Shown one piece after another: positions 46,801 through 62,300 of a stretch of DNA of 64,000 nt. Where the stretch lies: NCBI GenBank assembly GCA_949358305.1, contig OX442316.1, positions 372,001-436,000 of the forward strand. The letters are read 5' to 3'. A program made the position numbers and the translations under genes. The stretch's first letter is position 1. Every line of letters begins with the position of its first letter. The DNA comes from Strigamia acuminata. Its lineage: Eukaryota; Arthropoda; Chilopoda; Geophilomorpha; Linotaeniidae. The notes under the pieces are model-generated. The model saw only the letters and a program-made list of their open reading frames with translations. It had not been told where the DNA came from and did not search any database.

Positions 46801-48975
46801 TTAGTAGAAGCCTTCAATATAAGTTTTAGCAACACCCAAGCAATAAATTTTGAAAAAAAAATTTTGAGCTTATTTCACATCGCAGTTGACTTAGCACAAA
46901 CACCACAAGACCTATGTCTCTGAATGTTCAGAAATAGTGTTTAAACCTTAGTAGAAGGCTCCAATGTAAGTTTTAGAAACATCCAACCAATGATTTGGGA
47001 GAATAGACTTTTGATCTCATCACAGTTGACTTAGCACAAACACCACAAGTCCAATGTCTCTGAATGTTTAGAAATAGTGTTTAAACCTTAGTAGAAGCCT
47101 TCAATATAAGTTTTAGCAACACCCAAGCAATAAATTTTGAAAAAAAAATTTTGAGCTTATTTCACATCGCAGTTGACTTAGCACAAACACCACAAGACCT
47201 ATGTCTCTGAATGTTCAGAAATAGTGTTTAAACCTTAGTAGAAGGCTCCAATGTAAGTTTTAGAAACATCCAACCAATGATTTGGGAGAATAGACTTTTG
47301 ATCTCATCACAGTTGACTTAGCACAAACACCACAAGTCCAATGTCTCTGAATGTTTAGAAATAGTGTTTAAACCTTAGTAGAAGCCTTCAATATAAGTTT
47401 TAGCAACACCCAAGCAATAAATTTTGAAAAAAAAATTTTGAGCTTATTTCACATCGCAGTTGACTTAGCACAAACACCACAAGACCTATGTCTCTGAATG
47501 TTCAGAAATAGTGTTTAAACCTTAGTAGAAGGCTCCAATGTAAGTTTTAGAAACATCCAACCAATGATTTGGGAGAATAGACTTTTGATCTCATCACAGT
47601 TGACTTAGCACAAACACCACAAGACCAATGTTTCTGAATGTTCAGAAATAGTGTTTAAACCTTAGTAGAAGGCTCTAATGTAAGTTTTAGAAACATTCAA
47701 TCGATGATTTGGGAGAATAGACTTTTGATCTCATCACAGTTGACTTAGCACAAACACCACAAGACCAATGTCTCTGAAAGTTCAGAAATAGTGTTTAAAC
47801 CTTAGTAGAAGGCTCCAATGTAAGTTTTAGAAACATCCAACCGATGATTTGGTTGAATAGACTTTTGATCTCATCACAGTTGACTTAGCACAAACACCAC
47901 AAGTCCAATGTCTCTGAATGTTCAGAAATAGTGTTTAAACCTTAGTAGAAGCCTTCAATATAAGTTTTAGCAACACCCAAGCATTAAATTTTGAAGAAAA
48001 AAATTTTGAGCTTATTTCACATCGCAGTTGACTTAGCACAAACACCACAAGACCAATGTCTCTAAATGTTCAGAAATAGTGTTTAAACCTTAGTAGAAGG
48101 CTCCAATGTAAGTTTTAGAAACATCCAACCAATGATTTGGGAGAATAGACTTTTGATCTCATCACAGTTGACTTAGCACAAACACCACAAGACCAATGTC
48201 TCTGAATGTTCAGAAATAGTGTTTAAACCTTAGTAGAAGGCTTCAATGTAAGTTTTAGAAACATCCAACCAATGATTTGGGAGAATAGACTTTGATCTCA
48301 TCACAGTTGATTTAGCACAAACACCACAAGACCAATGTCTCTGAATGTTCAGAAATAGTGTTTAAACCTTAGTAGAAGGCTCCAATGTAAGTTTTAGAAA
48401 CATCCAACCGATGATTTGGGAGAATCGACTTTTGATCTCATCACAGTTGACTTAGCACAAACACCACAAGACCAATGTCTCTGAACGTTCAGAAATAGTG
48501 TTTAAACCTTAGTAGAAGGCTCCAATGTAAGTTTTAGAAACATCCAACCAATGATTTGGGAGAATAGACTTTTGATCTCATCACAGTTGACTTAGCACAA
48601 ACACCACGAGACCAATGTCTCTGAATGTTCAGAAATAATGTTTAAACCTTAGTAGAAGCCTTCAATATAAGTTTTAGCAACACCCAAGCAATAAATTTTG
48701 AAAAAAAAATTTTGAGCTTATTTCACATCGCAGTTGACTTAGCACAAACACCACAAGACCAATGTCTCTAAATGTTCAGAAATAGTGTTTAAACCTTAGT
48801 AGAAGGCTCCAATGTAAGTTTTAGAAACATCCAACCAATGATTTGGGAGAATAGACTTTTGATCTCATCACAGTTGACTTAGCACAAACACCACAAGACC
48901 AATGTCTCTGAATGTTCAGAAATAGTGTTTAAACCTTAGTAGAAGGCTCCAATGTAAGTTTTAGAAACATCCAAC
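40860..48975 (+). repeat. Higher-order repeat, 3975-bp period, about two copies
   Basis: Rare variants recur at exactly 3975 bp. These are GTCTTTGAATG at 41381 and 45356, TTCAATCGATG at 43721 and 47696, and GTTGATTTAG at 44331 and 48306. The match starts near 40,86x and fails near 45,000/48,975, where one copy has AATGATTTGG and the other GATGATTTGG. This is a recent tandem duplication of about 28 monomers. Confidence 0.85.
42900..43620 (+). repeat. Run of A-B dimers, 287-bp period
   Basis: The GACCTATG variant lies at 42934, 43221 and 43508, spaced 287 bp (140 + 147). The same dimer run occurs in the other copy of the 3975-bp unit near 46,900-47,600, and shorter versions occur near 34,150 and 35,430. 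Confidence 0.8.
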
Positions 48976-51900
48976 CGATGATTTGGGAGAATCGACTTTT
49001 GATCTCATCACAGTTGACTTAGCACAAACACCACAAGACCAATGTCTCTGAACGTTCAGAAATAGTGTTTAAACCTTAGTAGAAGGCTCCAATGTAAGTT
49101 TTAGAAACATCCAACCAATGATTTGGGAGAATAGACTTTTGATCTCATCACAGTTGACTTAGCACAAACACCACGAGACCAATGTCTCTGAATGTTCAGA
49201 AATAATGTTTAAACCTTAGTAGAAGCCTTCAATATAAGTTTTAGCAACACCCAAGCAATAAAATTTGAAAAAAAAATTTTGAGCTTATTTCACATCGCAG
49301 TTGACTTAGCACAAACACCACAAGACCAATGTCTCTGAATGTTCAGAAATAGTGTTTAAACCTTAGTAGAAGCCTTCAATGTAAGTTTTAGCAACATCCA
49401 AGCAATGATTTGGGAGAATAGACTTTTGATCTCATCACAGTTGACTTAGCACAAACACCACAAAACCAATGTTTCTGAATGTTCAGAAATAGTGTTTAAA
49501 CCTTAGTAGAAGGCTCCAATGTAAGTTTTAGAAACATCCAACCAATGATTTGGGAGAATAGACTTTTGATCTCATCACAGTTGACTTAGCACAAACACCA
49601 CAAGACCAATGTCTCTGAATGTTCAGAAATAGTGTTTAAACCTTAGTAGAAGGCTCCAATGTAAGTTTTAGAAACATCCAACCAATGATTTGGGAGAATA
49701 GACTTTTGATCTCATCACAGTTGACTTAGCACAAACACCACAAGACCAATGTCTCTGAATGTTCAGAAATAGTGTTTAAACCTTAGTAGAAGGCTCCAAT
49801 GTAAGTTTTAGAAACATCCAACCAATGATTTGGGAGAATAAACTTTTGATCTGATCACAGTTGACTTAGCACAAACACCACAAGTCCAATGTCTCTGAAT
49901 GTTTAGAAATAGTGTTTAAACCTTAGTAGAAGCCTTCAATATAAGTTTTAGCAACACCCAAGCAATAAATTTTGAAAAAAAAATTTTGAGCTTATTTCAC
50001 ATTGCAGTTGACTTAGCACAAACACCACAAGACCAATGTCTCTGAATGTTCAGAAATAGTGTTTAAACCTTAGTAGAAGACTCCAATGTAAGTTTTAGAA
50101 ACATCCAACCAATGATTTGGGAGAATAGACTTTTGATCTCATCACAGTTGACTTAGCACAAACACCACAAGTCCAATGTCTCTGAATGTTTAGAAATAGT
50201 GTTTAAACCTTAGTAGAAGCCTTCAATATAAGTTTTAGCAACACCCAAGCAATAAATTTTGAAAAAAAAATTTTGAGCTTATTTCACATCGCAGTTGACT
50301 TAGCACAAACACCACAAGACCAATGTCTCTGAATGTTCAGAAATAGTGTTTAAACCTTAGTAGAAGGCTCCAATGTAAGTTTTAGAAACATCCAACCGAT
50401 GATTTGGGCGAATAGACTTTTGATCTCATCACAGTTGACTTAGCACAAACACCACAAGACCAATGTCTCTGAATGTTCAGAAATAGTGTTTAAACCTTAG
50501 TAGAAGGCTCCAATGTAAGTTTTAGAAACATTCAACCGATGATTTGGGAGAATAGACTTTTGATCTCATCACAGTTGACTTAGCACAAACACCACAAGAC
50601 CAATGTCTCTGAACGTTCAGAAATAGTGTTTAAACTTTAGTAGAAGGCTCCAATGTAAGTTTTAGAAACATCCAACCAATGATTTGGGAGAATAAACTTT
50701 TGATCTGATCACAGTTGACTTAGCACAAACACCACAAGTCCAATGTCTCTGAATGTTTAGAAATAGTGTTTAAACCTTAGTAGAAGCCTTCAATATAAGT
50801 TTTAGCAACACCCAAGCAATAAATTTTGAAAAAAAAATTTTGAGCTTATTTCACATTGCAGTTGACTTAGCACAAACACCACAAGACCAATGTCTCTGAA
50901 TGTTCAGAAATAGTGTTTAAACCTTAGTAGAAGGCTCCAATGTAAGTTTTAGAAACATCCAACCAATGATTTGGGAGAATAGACTTTTGATCTCATCACA
51001 GTTGACTTAGCACAAACACCACAAGACCAATGTCTCTAAATGTTCAGAAATAGTGTTTAAACCTTAGTAGAAGGCTCCAATGTAAGTTTTAGAAACATCC
51101 AACCAATGATTTGGGAGAATAGACTTTTGATCTCATCACAGTTGACTTAGCACAAACACCACAAGACCAATGTCTCTGAATGTTCAGAAATAGTGTTTAA
51201 ACCTTAGTAGAAGGCTCCAATGTAAGTTTTAGAAACATCCAACCAATGATTTGGGAGAATAGACTTTGATCTCATCACAGTTGACTTAGCACAAACACCA
51301 CAAGACCAATGTCTCTGAATGTTCAGAAATAGTGTTTAAACCTTAGTAGAAGCCTTCAATGTAAGTTTTAGCAACATCCAAGCAATGATTTGGGAGAATA
51401 GACTTTTGATCTCATCACAGTTGACTTAGCACAAACACCACAAAACCAATGTCTCTGAATGTTCAGAAATAGTGTTTAAACCTTAGTAGAAGGCTCCAAT
51501 GTAAGTTTTAGAAACATCCAACCAATGATTTGGGAGAATAGACTTTTGATCTCATCACAGTTGACTTAGCACAAACACCACAAGACCAATGTCTCTGAAT
51601 GTTCAGAAATAGTGTTTAAACCTTAGTAGAAGGCTCCAATGTAAGTTTTAGAAACATCCAACCGATGATTTGGGAGAATTGACTTTTGATCTCATCACAG
51701 TTGACTTAGCACAAACACCACAAGACCAATGTCTCTGAATGTTCAGAAATAGTGTTTAAACCTTAGTAGAAGGCTCCAATGTAAGTTTTAGAAACATCCA
51801 ACCAATGATTTGGGAGAATAGACTTTTGATCTCATCACAGTTGACTTAGCACAAACACCACAAGACCAATGTCTCTGAACGTTCAGAAATAGTGTTTAAA

Positions 51901-52139
51901 CCTTAGTAGAAGCCTTCAATATAAGTTTTAGCAACACCCAAGCATTAAATTTTGAAAAAAAAATTTTGAGCTTATTTCACATCGCAGTTGACTTAGCACA
52001 AACACCACAAGACCAATGTCTCTGAATGTTCAGAAATAGTGTTTAAACCTTAGTAGAAGGCTCCAATGTAAGTTTTAGAAACATCCAACCAATGATTTGG
52101 GAGAATAGACTTTTGATCTCATCACAGTTGACTTAGCAC

Positions 52140-53500
52140 AAACACCACAAGACCAATGTCTCTGAACGTTCAGAAATAGTGTTTAAACTTTAGTAGAAGG
52201 CTCCAATGTAAGTTTTAGAAACATCCAACCAATGATTTGGGAGAATAAACTTTTGATCTGATCACAGTTGACTTAGCACAAACACCACAAGTCCAATGTC
52301 TCTGAATGTTTAGAAATAGTGTTTAAACCTTAGTAGAAGCCTTCAATATAAGTTTTAGCAACACCCAAGCAATAAATTTTGAAAAAAAAATTTTGAGCTT
52401 ATTTCACATTGCAGTTGACTTAGCACAAACACCACAAGACCAATGTCTCTGAATGTTCAGAAATAGTGTTTAAACCTTAGTAGAAGGCTCCAATGTAAGT
52501 TTTAGAAACATCCAACCAATGATTTGGGAGAATAGACTTTTGATCTCATCACAGTTGACTTAGCACAAACACCACAAGTCCAATGTCTCTGAATGTTTAG
52601 AAATAGTGTTTAAACCTTAGTAGAAGCCTTCAATATAAGTTTTAGCAACACCCAAGCAATAAATTTTGAAAAAAAAATTTTGAGCTTATTTCACATCGCA
52701 GTTGACTTAGCACAAACACCACAAGATTAATGTCTCTGAATGTTCAGAAATAGTGTTTAAACCTTAGTAGAAGGCTCCAATGTAAGTTTTAGAAACATCC
52801 AACCAATGATTTGGGAGAATAGACTTTTGATCTCATCACAGTTGACTTAGCACAAACACCACAAGACCAATGTCTCTGAACGTTCAGAAATAGTGTTTAA
52901 ACTTTAGTAGAAGGCTCCAATGTAAGTTTTAGAAACATCCAACCAATGATTTGGGAGAATAAACTTTTGATCTGATCACAGTTGACTTAGCACAAACACC
53001 ACAAGTCCAATGTCTCTGAATGTTTAGAAATAGTGTTTAAACCTTAGTAGAAGCCTTCAATATAAGTTTTAGCAACACCCAAGCAATAAATTTTGAAAAA
53101 AAAATTTTGAGCTTATTTCACATTGCAGTTGACTTAGCACAAACACCACAAGACCAATGTCTCTGAATGTTCAGAAATAGTGTTTAAACCTTAGTAGAAG
53201 GCTCCAATGTAAGTTTTAGAAACATCCAACCAATGATTTGGGAGAATAGACTTTTGATCTCATCACAGTTGACTTAGCACAAACACCACAAGTCCAATGT
53301 CTCTGAATGTTTAGAAATAGTGTTTAAACCTTAGTAGAAGCCTTCAATATAAGTTTTAGCAACACCCAAGCAATAAATTTTGAAAAAAAAATTTTGAGCT
53401 TATTTCACATCGCAGTTGACTTAGCACAAACACCACAAGATTAATGTCTCTGAATGTTCAGAAATAGTGTTTAAACCTTAGTAGAAGGCTCCAATGTAAG
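52140..53500 (+). repeat. Higher-order repeat, 714-bp pentamer, two copies
   Basis: The rare GATTAATG variant at 52725 and 53439 is spaced 714 bp (three A plus two B). Surrounding monomers match in order. A third related copy with GATTAATG lies at 58106, 4667 bp further on, with matching neighbours. Confidence 0.75.
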
Positions 53501-56500
53501 TTTTAGAAACATCCAACCGATGATTTGGGCGAATAGACTTTTGATCTCATCACAGTTGACTTAGCACAAACACCACAAGACCAATGTCTCTGAACGTTCA
53601 GAAATAGTGTTTAAACTTTAGTAGAAGGCTCCAATGTAAGTTTTAGAAACATCCAACCAATGATTTGGGAGAATAAACTTTTGATCTGATCACAGTTGAC
53701 TTAGCACAAACACCACAAGTCCAATGTCTCTGAATGTTTAGAAATAGTGTTTAAACCTTAGTAGAAGCCTTCAATATAAGTTTTAGCAACACCCAAGCAA
53801 TAAATTTTGAAAAAAAAATTTTGAGCTTATTTCACATCGCAGTTGACTTAGCACAAACACCACAAGACCAATGTTTCTGAATGTTCAGAAATAGTGTTTA
53901 AACCTTAGTAGAAGGCTCCAATGTAAGTTTTAGAAACATCCAACCGATGATTTGGGCGAATAGACTTTTGATCTCATCACAGTTGACTTAGCACAAACAC
54001 CACAAGACCAATGTCTCTGAATGTTCAGAAATAGTGTTTAAACCTTAGTAGAAGGCTCCAATGTAAGTTTTAGAAACATTCAACCGATGATTTGGGAGAA
54101 TAGACTTTTGATCTCATCACAGTTGACTTAGCACAAACACCACAAGACCAATGTCTCTGAATGTTCAGAAATAGTGTTTAAACTTTAGTAGAAGGCTCCA
54201 ATGTAAGTTTTAGAAACATCCAACCAATGATTTGGGAGAATAAACTTTTGATCTCATCACAGTTGACTTAGCACAAACACCACAAGTCCAATGTCTCTGA
54301 ATGTTCAGAAATAGTGTTTAAACCTTAGTAGAAGGCTCCAATGTAAGTTTTAGAAACATCCAACCAATGATTTGGGAGAATAGACTTTTGATCTCATCAC
54401 AGTTGACTTAGCACAAACACCACAAAACCAATGTTTCTGAATGTTCAGAAATAGTGTTTAAACCTTAGTAGAAGGCTCCAATGTAAGTTTTAGAAACATC
54501 CAACCAATGATTTGGGAGAATAGACTTTTGATCTCATCACAGTTGACTTAGCACAAACACCACAAGACCAATGTCTCTGAATGTTCAGAAATAGTGTTTA
54601 AACCTTAGTAGAAGGCTCCAATGTAAGTTTTAGAAACATCCAACCGATAATTTGGGAGAATAGACTTTTGATCTCATCACAGTTGACTTAGCACAAACAC
54701 CACAAGACCAATGTTTCTGAATGTTCAGAAATAGTGTTTAAACCTTAGTAGAAGGCTCTAATGTAAGTTTTAGAAACATTCAACCGATGATTTGGGAGAA
54801 TAGACTTTTGATCTCATCACAGTTGACTTAGCACAAACACCACAAGACCAATGTCTCTGAAAGTTCAGAAATAGTGTTTAAACCTTAGTAGAAGGCTCCA
54901 ATGTAAGTTTTAGAAACATCCAACCGATGATTTGGTTGAATAGACTTTTGATCTCATCACAGTTGACTTAGCACAAACACCACAAGTCCAATGTCTCTGA
55001 ATGTTCAGAAATAGTGTTTAAACCTTAGTAGAAGCCTTCAATATAAGTTTTAGCAACACCCAAGCATTAAATTTTGAAAAAAAAATTTTGAGCTTATTTC
55101 ACATCGCAGTTGACTTAGCACAAACACCACAAGACCAATGTCTCTAAATGTTCAGAAATAGTGTTTAAACCTTAGTAGAAGGCTCCAATGTAAGTTTTAG
55201 AAACATCCAACCAATGATTTGGGAGAATAGACTTTTGATCTCATCACAGTTGACTTAGCACAAACACCACAAGACCAATGTCTCTGAATGTTCAGAAATA
55301 GTGTTTAAACCTTAGTAGAAGGCTTCAATGTAAGTTTTAGAAACATCCAACCAATGATTTGGGAGAATAGACTTTGATCTCATCACAGTTGACTTAGCAC
55401 AAACACCACAAGACCAATGTTTCTGAATGTTCAGAAATAGTGTTTAAACCTTAGTAGAAGCCTTCAATGTAAGTTTTAGCAACATCCAAGCAATGATTTG
55501 GGAGAATAGACTTTTGATCTCATCACAGTTGACTTAGCACAAACACCACAAAACCAATGTTTCTGAATGTTCAGAAATAGTGTTTAAACCTTAGTAGAAG
55601 CCTTCAATATAAGTTTTAGCAACACCCAAGCAATAAATTTTGAAAAAAAAATTTTGAGCTTATTTCACATCGCAGTTGACTTAGCACAAACACCACAAGA
55701 CCAATGTCTCTGAATGTTCAGAAATAGTGTTTAAACCTTAGTAGAAGGCTCCAATGTAAGTTTTAGAAACATCCAACCGATGATTTGGGCGAATAGACTT
55801 TTGATCTCATCACAGTTGACTTAGCACAAACACCACAAGACCAATGTCTCTGAATGTTCAGAAATAGTGTTTAAACCTTAGTAGAAGGCTCCAATGTAAG
55901 TTTTAGAAACATTCAACCGATGATTTGGGAGAATAGACTTTTGATCTCATCACAGTTGACTTAGCACAAACACCACAAGACCAATGTCTCTGAACGTTCA
56001 GAAATAGTGTTTAAACTTTAGTAGAAGGCTCCAATGTAAGTTTTAGAAACATCCAACCAATGATTTGGGAGAATAAACTTTTGATCTGATCACAGTTGAC
56101 TTAGCACAAACACCACAAGTCCAATGTCTCTGAATGTTTAGAAATAGTGTTTAAACCTTAGTAGAAGCCTTCAATATAAGTTTTAGCAACACCCAAGCAA
56201 TAAATTTTGAAAAAAAAATTTTGAGCTTATTTCACATTGCAGTTGACTTAGCACAAACACCACAAGACCAATGTCTCTGAATGTTCAGAAATAGTGTTTA
56301 AACCTTAGTAGAAGGCTCCAATGTAAGTTTTAGAAACATCCAACCAATGATTTGGGAGAATAGACTTTTGATCTCATCACAGTTGACTTAGCACAAACAC
56401 CACAAGACCAATGTCTCTAAATGTTCAGAAATAGTGTTTAAACCTTAGTAGAAGGCTCCAATGTAAGTTTTAGAAACATCCAACCAATGATTTGGGAGAA

Positions 56501-59349
56501 TAGACTTTTGATCTCATCACAGTTGACTTAGCACAAACACCACAAGACCAATGTCTCTGAATGTTCAGAAATAGTGTTTAAACCTTAGTAGAAGGCTCCA
56601 ATGTAAGTTTTAGAAACATCCAACCAATGATTTGGGAGAATAGACTTTGATCTCATCACAGTTGACTTAGCACAAACACCACAAGACCAATGTCTCTGAA
56701 TGTTCAGAAATAGTGTTTAAACCTTAGTAGAAGCCTTCAATGTAAGTTTTAGCAACATCCAAGCAATGATTTGGGAGAATAGACTTTTGATCTCATCACA
56801 GTTGACTTAGCACAAACACCACAAAACCAATGTCTCTGAATGTTCAGAAATAGTGTTTAAACCTTAGTAGAAGGCTCCAATGTAAGTTTTAGAAACATCC
56901 AACCAATGATTTGGGAGAATAGACTTTTGATCTCATCACAGTTGACTTAGCACAAACACCACAAGACCAATGTCTCTGAATGTTCAGAAATAGTGTTTAA
57001 ACCTTAGTAGAAGGCTCCAATGTAAGTTTTAGAAACATCCAACCGATGATTTGGGAGAATTGACTTTTGATCTCATCACAGTTGACTTAGCACAAACACC
57101 ACAAGACCAATGTCTCTGAATGTTCAGAAATAGTGTTTAAACCTTAGTAGAAGGCTCCAATGTAAGTTTTAGAAACATCCAACCAATGATTTGGGAGAAT
57201 AGACTTTTGATCTCATCACAGTTGACTTAGCACAAACACCACAAGACCAATGTCTCTGAACGTTCAGAAATAGTGTTTAAACCTTAGTAGAAGCCTTCAA
57301 TATAAGTTTTAGCAACACCCAAGCATTAAATTTTGAAAAAAAAATTTTGAGCTTATTTCACATCGCAGTTGACTTAGCACAAACACCACAAGACCAATGT
57401 CTCTGAATGTTCAGAAATAGTGTTTAAACCTTAGTAGAAGGCTCCAATGTAAGTTTTAGAAACATCCAACCAATGATTTGGGAGAATAGACTTTTGATCT
57501 CATCACAGTTGACTTAGCACAAACACCACAAGACCAATGTCTCTGAACGTTCAGAAATAGTGTTTAAACTTTAGTAGAAGGCTCCAATGTAAGTTTTAGA
57601 AACATCCAACCAATGATTTGGGAGAATAAACTTTTGATCTGATCACAGTTGACTTAGCACAAACACCACAAGTCCAATGTCTCTGAATGTTTAGAAATAG
57701 TGTTTAAACCTTAGTAGAAGCCTTCAATATAAGTTTTAGCAACACCCAAGCAATAAATTTTGAAAAAAAAATTTTGAGCTTATTTCACATTGCAGTTGAC
57801 TTAGCACAAACACCACAAGACCAATGTCTCTGAATGTTCAGAAATAGTGTTTAAACCTTAGTAGAAGGCTCCAATGTAAGTTTTAGAAACATCCAACCAA
57901 TGATTTGGGAGAATAGACTTTTGATCTCATCACAGTTGACTTAGCACAAACACCACAAGTCCAATGTCTCTGAATGTTTAGAAATAGTGTTTAAACCTTA
58001 GTAGAAGCCTTCAATATAAGTTTTAGCAACACCCAAGCAATAAATTTTGAAAAAAAAATTTTGAGCTTATTTCACATCGCAGTTGACTTAGCACAAACAC
58101 CACAAGATTAATGTCTCTGAATGTTCAGAAATAGTGTTTAAACCTTAGTAGAAGGCTCCAATGTAAGTTTTAGAAACATCCAACCGATGATTTGGGCGAA
58201 TAGACTTTTGATCTCATCACAGTTGACTTAGCACAAACACCACAAGACCAATGTCTCTGAACGTTCAGAAATAGTGTTTAAACTTTAGTAGAAGGCTCCA
58301 ATGTAAGTTTTAGAAACATCCAACCAATGATTTGGGAGAATAAACTTTTGATCTGATCACAGTTGACTTAGCACAAACACCACAAGTCCAATGTTCTTGA
58401 ATGTTTAGAAATAGTGTTTAAACCTTAGTAGAAGCCTTCAATATAAGTTTTAGCAACACCCAAGCAATAAATTTTGAAAAAAAAATTTTGAGCTTATTTC
58501 ACATCGCAGTTGACTTAGCACAAACACCACAAGACCAATGTTTCTGAATGTTCAGAAATAGTGTTTAAACCTTAGTAGAAGGCTCCAATGTAAGTTTTAG
58601 AAACATCCAACCGATGATTTGGGCGAATAGACTTTTGATCTCATCACAGTTGACTTAGCACAAACACCACAAGACCAATGTCTCTGAATGTTCAGAAATA
58701 GTGTTTAAACCTTAGTAGAAGGCTCCAATGTAAGTTTTAGAAACATTCAACCGATGATTTGGGAGAATAGACTTTTGATCTCATCACAGTTGACTTAGCA
58801 CAAACACCACAAGACCAATGTCTCTGAATGTTCAGAAATAGTGTTTAAACTTTAGTAGAAGGCTCCAATGTAAGTTTTAGAAACATCCAACCAATGATTT
58901 GGGAGAATAAACTTTTGATCTCATCACAGTTGACTTAGCACAAACACCACAAGTCCAATGTCTCTGAATGTTCAGAAATAGTGTTTAAACCTTAGTAGAA
59001 GGCTCCAATGTAAGTTTTAGAAACATCCAACCAATGATTTGGGAGAATAGACTTTTGATCTCATCACAGTTGACTTAGCACAAACACCACAAAACCAATG
59101 TTTCTGAATGTTCAGAAATAGTGTTTAAACCTTAGTAGAAGGCTCCAATGTAAGTTTTAGAAACATCCAACCAATGATTTGGGAGAATAGACTTTTGATC
59201 TCATCACAGTTGACTTAGCACAAACACCACAAGACCAATGTCTCTGAATGTTCAGAAATAGTGTTTAAACCTTAGTAGAAGGCTCCAATGTAAGTTTTAG
59301 AAACATCCAACCGATAATTTGGGAGAATAGACTTTTGATCTCATCACAG

Positions 59350-62300
59350 TTGACTTAGCACAAACACCACAAGACCAATGTTTCTGAATGTTCAGAAATA
59401 GTGTTTAAACCTTAGTAGAAGGCTCCAATGTAAGTTTTAGAAACATCCAACCAATGATTTGGGAGAATAGACTTTTGATCTCATCACAGTTGACTTAGCA
59501 CAAACACCACAAGTCCAATGTCTCTGAATGTTTAGAAATAGTGTTTAAACCTTAGTAGAAGCCTTCAATATAAGTTTTAGCAACACCCAAGCAATAAATT
59601 TTGAAAAAAAAATTTTGAGCTTATTTCACATCGCAGTTGACTTAGCACAAACACCACAAGACCTATGTCTCTGAATGTTCAGAAATAGTGTTTAAACCTT
59701 AGTAGAAGGCTCCAATGTAAGTTTTAGAAACATCCAACCAATGATTTGGGAGAATAGACTTTTGATCTCATCACAGTTGACTTAGCACAAACACCACAAG
59801 ACCAATGTTTCTGAATGTTCAGAAATAGTGTTTAAACCTTAGTAGAAGGCTCTAATGTAAGTTTTAGAAACATTCAACCGATGATTTGGGAGAATAGACT
59901 TTTGATCTCATCACAGTTGACTTAGCACAAACACCACAAGACCAATGTCTCTGAAAGTTCAGAAATAGTGTTTAAACCTTAGTAGAAGGCTCCAATGTAA
60001 GTTTTAGAAACATCCAACCGATGATTTGGTTGAATAGACTTTTGATCTCATCACAGTTGACTTAGCACAAACACCACAAGTCCAATGTCTCTGAATGTTC
60101 AGAAATAGTGTTTAAACCTTAGTAGAAGCCTTCAATATAAGTTTTAGCAACACCCAAGCATTAAATTTTGAAGAAAAAAATTTTGAGCTTATTTCACATC
60201 GCAGTTGACTTAGCACAAACACCACAAGACCAATGTCTCTAAATGTTCAGAAATAGTGTTTAAACCTTAGTAGAAGGCTCCAATGTAAGTTTTAGAAACA
60301 TCCAACCAATGATTTGGGAGAATAGACTTTTGATCTCATCACAGTTGACTTAGCACAAACACCACAAGACCAATGTCTCTGAATGTTCAGAAATAGTGTT
60401 TAAACCTTAGTAGAAGGCTTCAATGTAAGTTTTAGAAACATCCAACCAATGATTTGGGAGAATAGACTTTGATCTCATCACAGTTGACTTAGCACAAACA
60501 CCACAAGACCAATGTCTCTGAATGTTCAGAAATAGTGTTTAAACCTTAGTAGAAGGCTCCAATGTAAGTTTTAGAAACATCCAACCGATGATTTGGGAGA
60601 ATCGACTTTTGATCTCATCACAGTTGACTTAGCACAAACACCACAAGACCAATGTCTCTGAACGTTCAGAAATAGTGTTTAAACCTTAGTAGAAGGCTCC
60701 AATGTAAGTTTTAGAAACATCCAACCAATGATTTGGGAGAATAGACTTTTGATCTCATCACAGTTGACTTAGCACAAACACCACGAGACCAATGTCTCTG
60801 AATGTTCAGAAATAATGTTTAAACCTTAGTAGAAGCCTTCAATATAAGTTTTAGCAACACCCAAGCAATAAATTTTGAAAAAAAAATTTTGAGCTTATTT
60901 TACATCGCAGTTGACTTAGCACAAACACCACAAGACCAATGTCTCTAAATGTTCAGAAATAGTGTTTAAACCTTAGTAGAAGGCTCCAATGTAAGTTTTA
61001 GAAACATCCAACCAATGATTTGGGAGAATAGACTTTTGATCTCATCACAGTTGACTTAGCACAAACACCACAAGACCAATGTCTCTGAATGTTCAGAAAT
61101 AGTGTTTAAACCTTAGTAGAAGGCTCCAATGTAAGTTTTAGAAACATCCAACCGATGATTTGGGAGAATCGACTTTTGATCTCATCACAGTTGACTTAGC
61201 ACAAACACCACAAGACCAATGTCTCTGAACGTTCAGAAATAGTGTTTAAACCTTAGTAGAAGGCTCCAATGTAAGTTTTAGAAACATCCAACCAATGATT
61301 TGGGAGAATAGACTTTTGATCTCATCACAGTTGACTTAGCACAAACACCACGAGACCAATGTCTCTGAATGTTCAGAAATAATGTTTAAACCTTAGTAGA
61401 AGCCTTCAATATAAGTTTTAGCAACACCCAAGCAATAAAATTTGAAAAAAAAATTTTGAGCTTATTTCACATCGCAGTTGACTTAGCACAAACACCACAA
61501 GACCAATGTCTCTGAATGTTCAGAAATAGTGTTTAAACCTTAGTAGAAGCCTTCAATGTAAGTTTTAGCAACATCCAAGCAATGATTTGGGAGAATAGAC
61601 TTTTGATCTCATCACAGTTGACTTAGCACAAACACCACAAAACCAATGTTTCTGAATGTTCAGAAATAGTGTTTAAACCTTAGTAGAAGGCTCCAATGTA
61701 AGTTTTAGAAACATCCAACCAATGATTTGGGAGAATAGACTTTTGATCTCATCACAGTTGACTTAGCACAAACACCACAAGACCAATGTCTCTGAATGTT
61801 CAGAAATAGTGTTTAAACCTTAGTAGAAGGCTCCAATGTAAGTTTTAGAAACATCCAACCAATGATTTGGGAGAATAGACTTTTGATCTCATCACAGTTG
61901 ACTTAGCACAAACACCACAAGACCAATGTCTCTGAATGTTCAGAAATAGTGTTTAAACCTTAGTAGAAGGCTCCAATGTAAGTTTTAGAAACATCCAACC
62001 AATGATTTGGGAGAATAAACTTTTGATCTGATCACAGTTGACTTAGCACAAACACCACAAGTCCAATGTCTCTGAATGTTTAGAAATAGTGTTTAAACCT
62101 TAGTAGAAGCCTTCAATATAAGTTTTAGCAACACCCAAGCAATAAATTTTGAAAAAAAAATTTTGAGCTTATTTCACATTGCAGTTGACTTAGCACAAAC
62201 ACCACAAGACCAATGTCTCTGAATGTTCAGAAATAGTGTTTAAACCTTAGTAGAAGACTCCAATGTAAGTTTTAGAAACATCCAACCAATGATTTGGGAG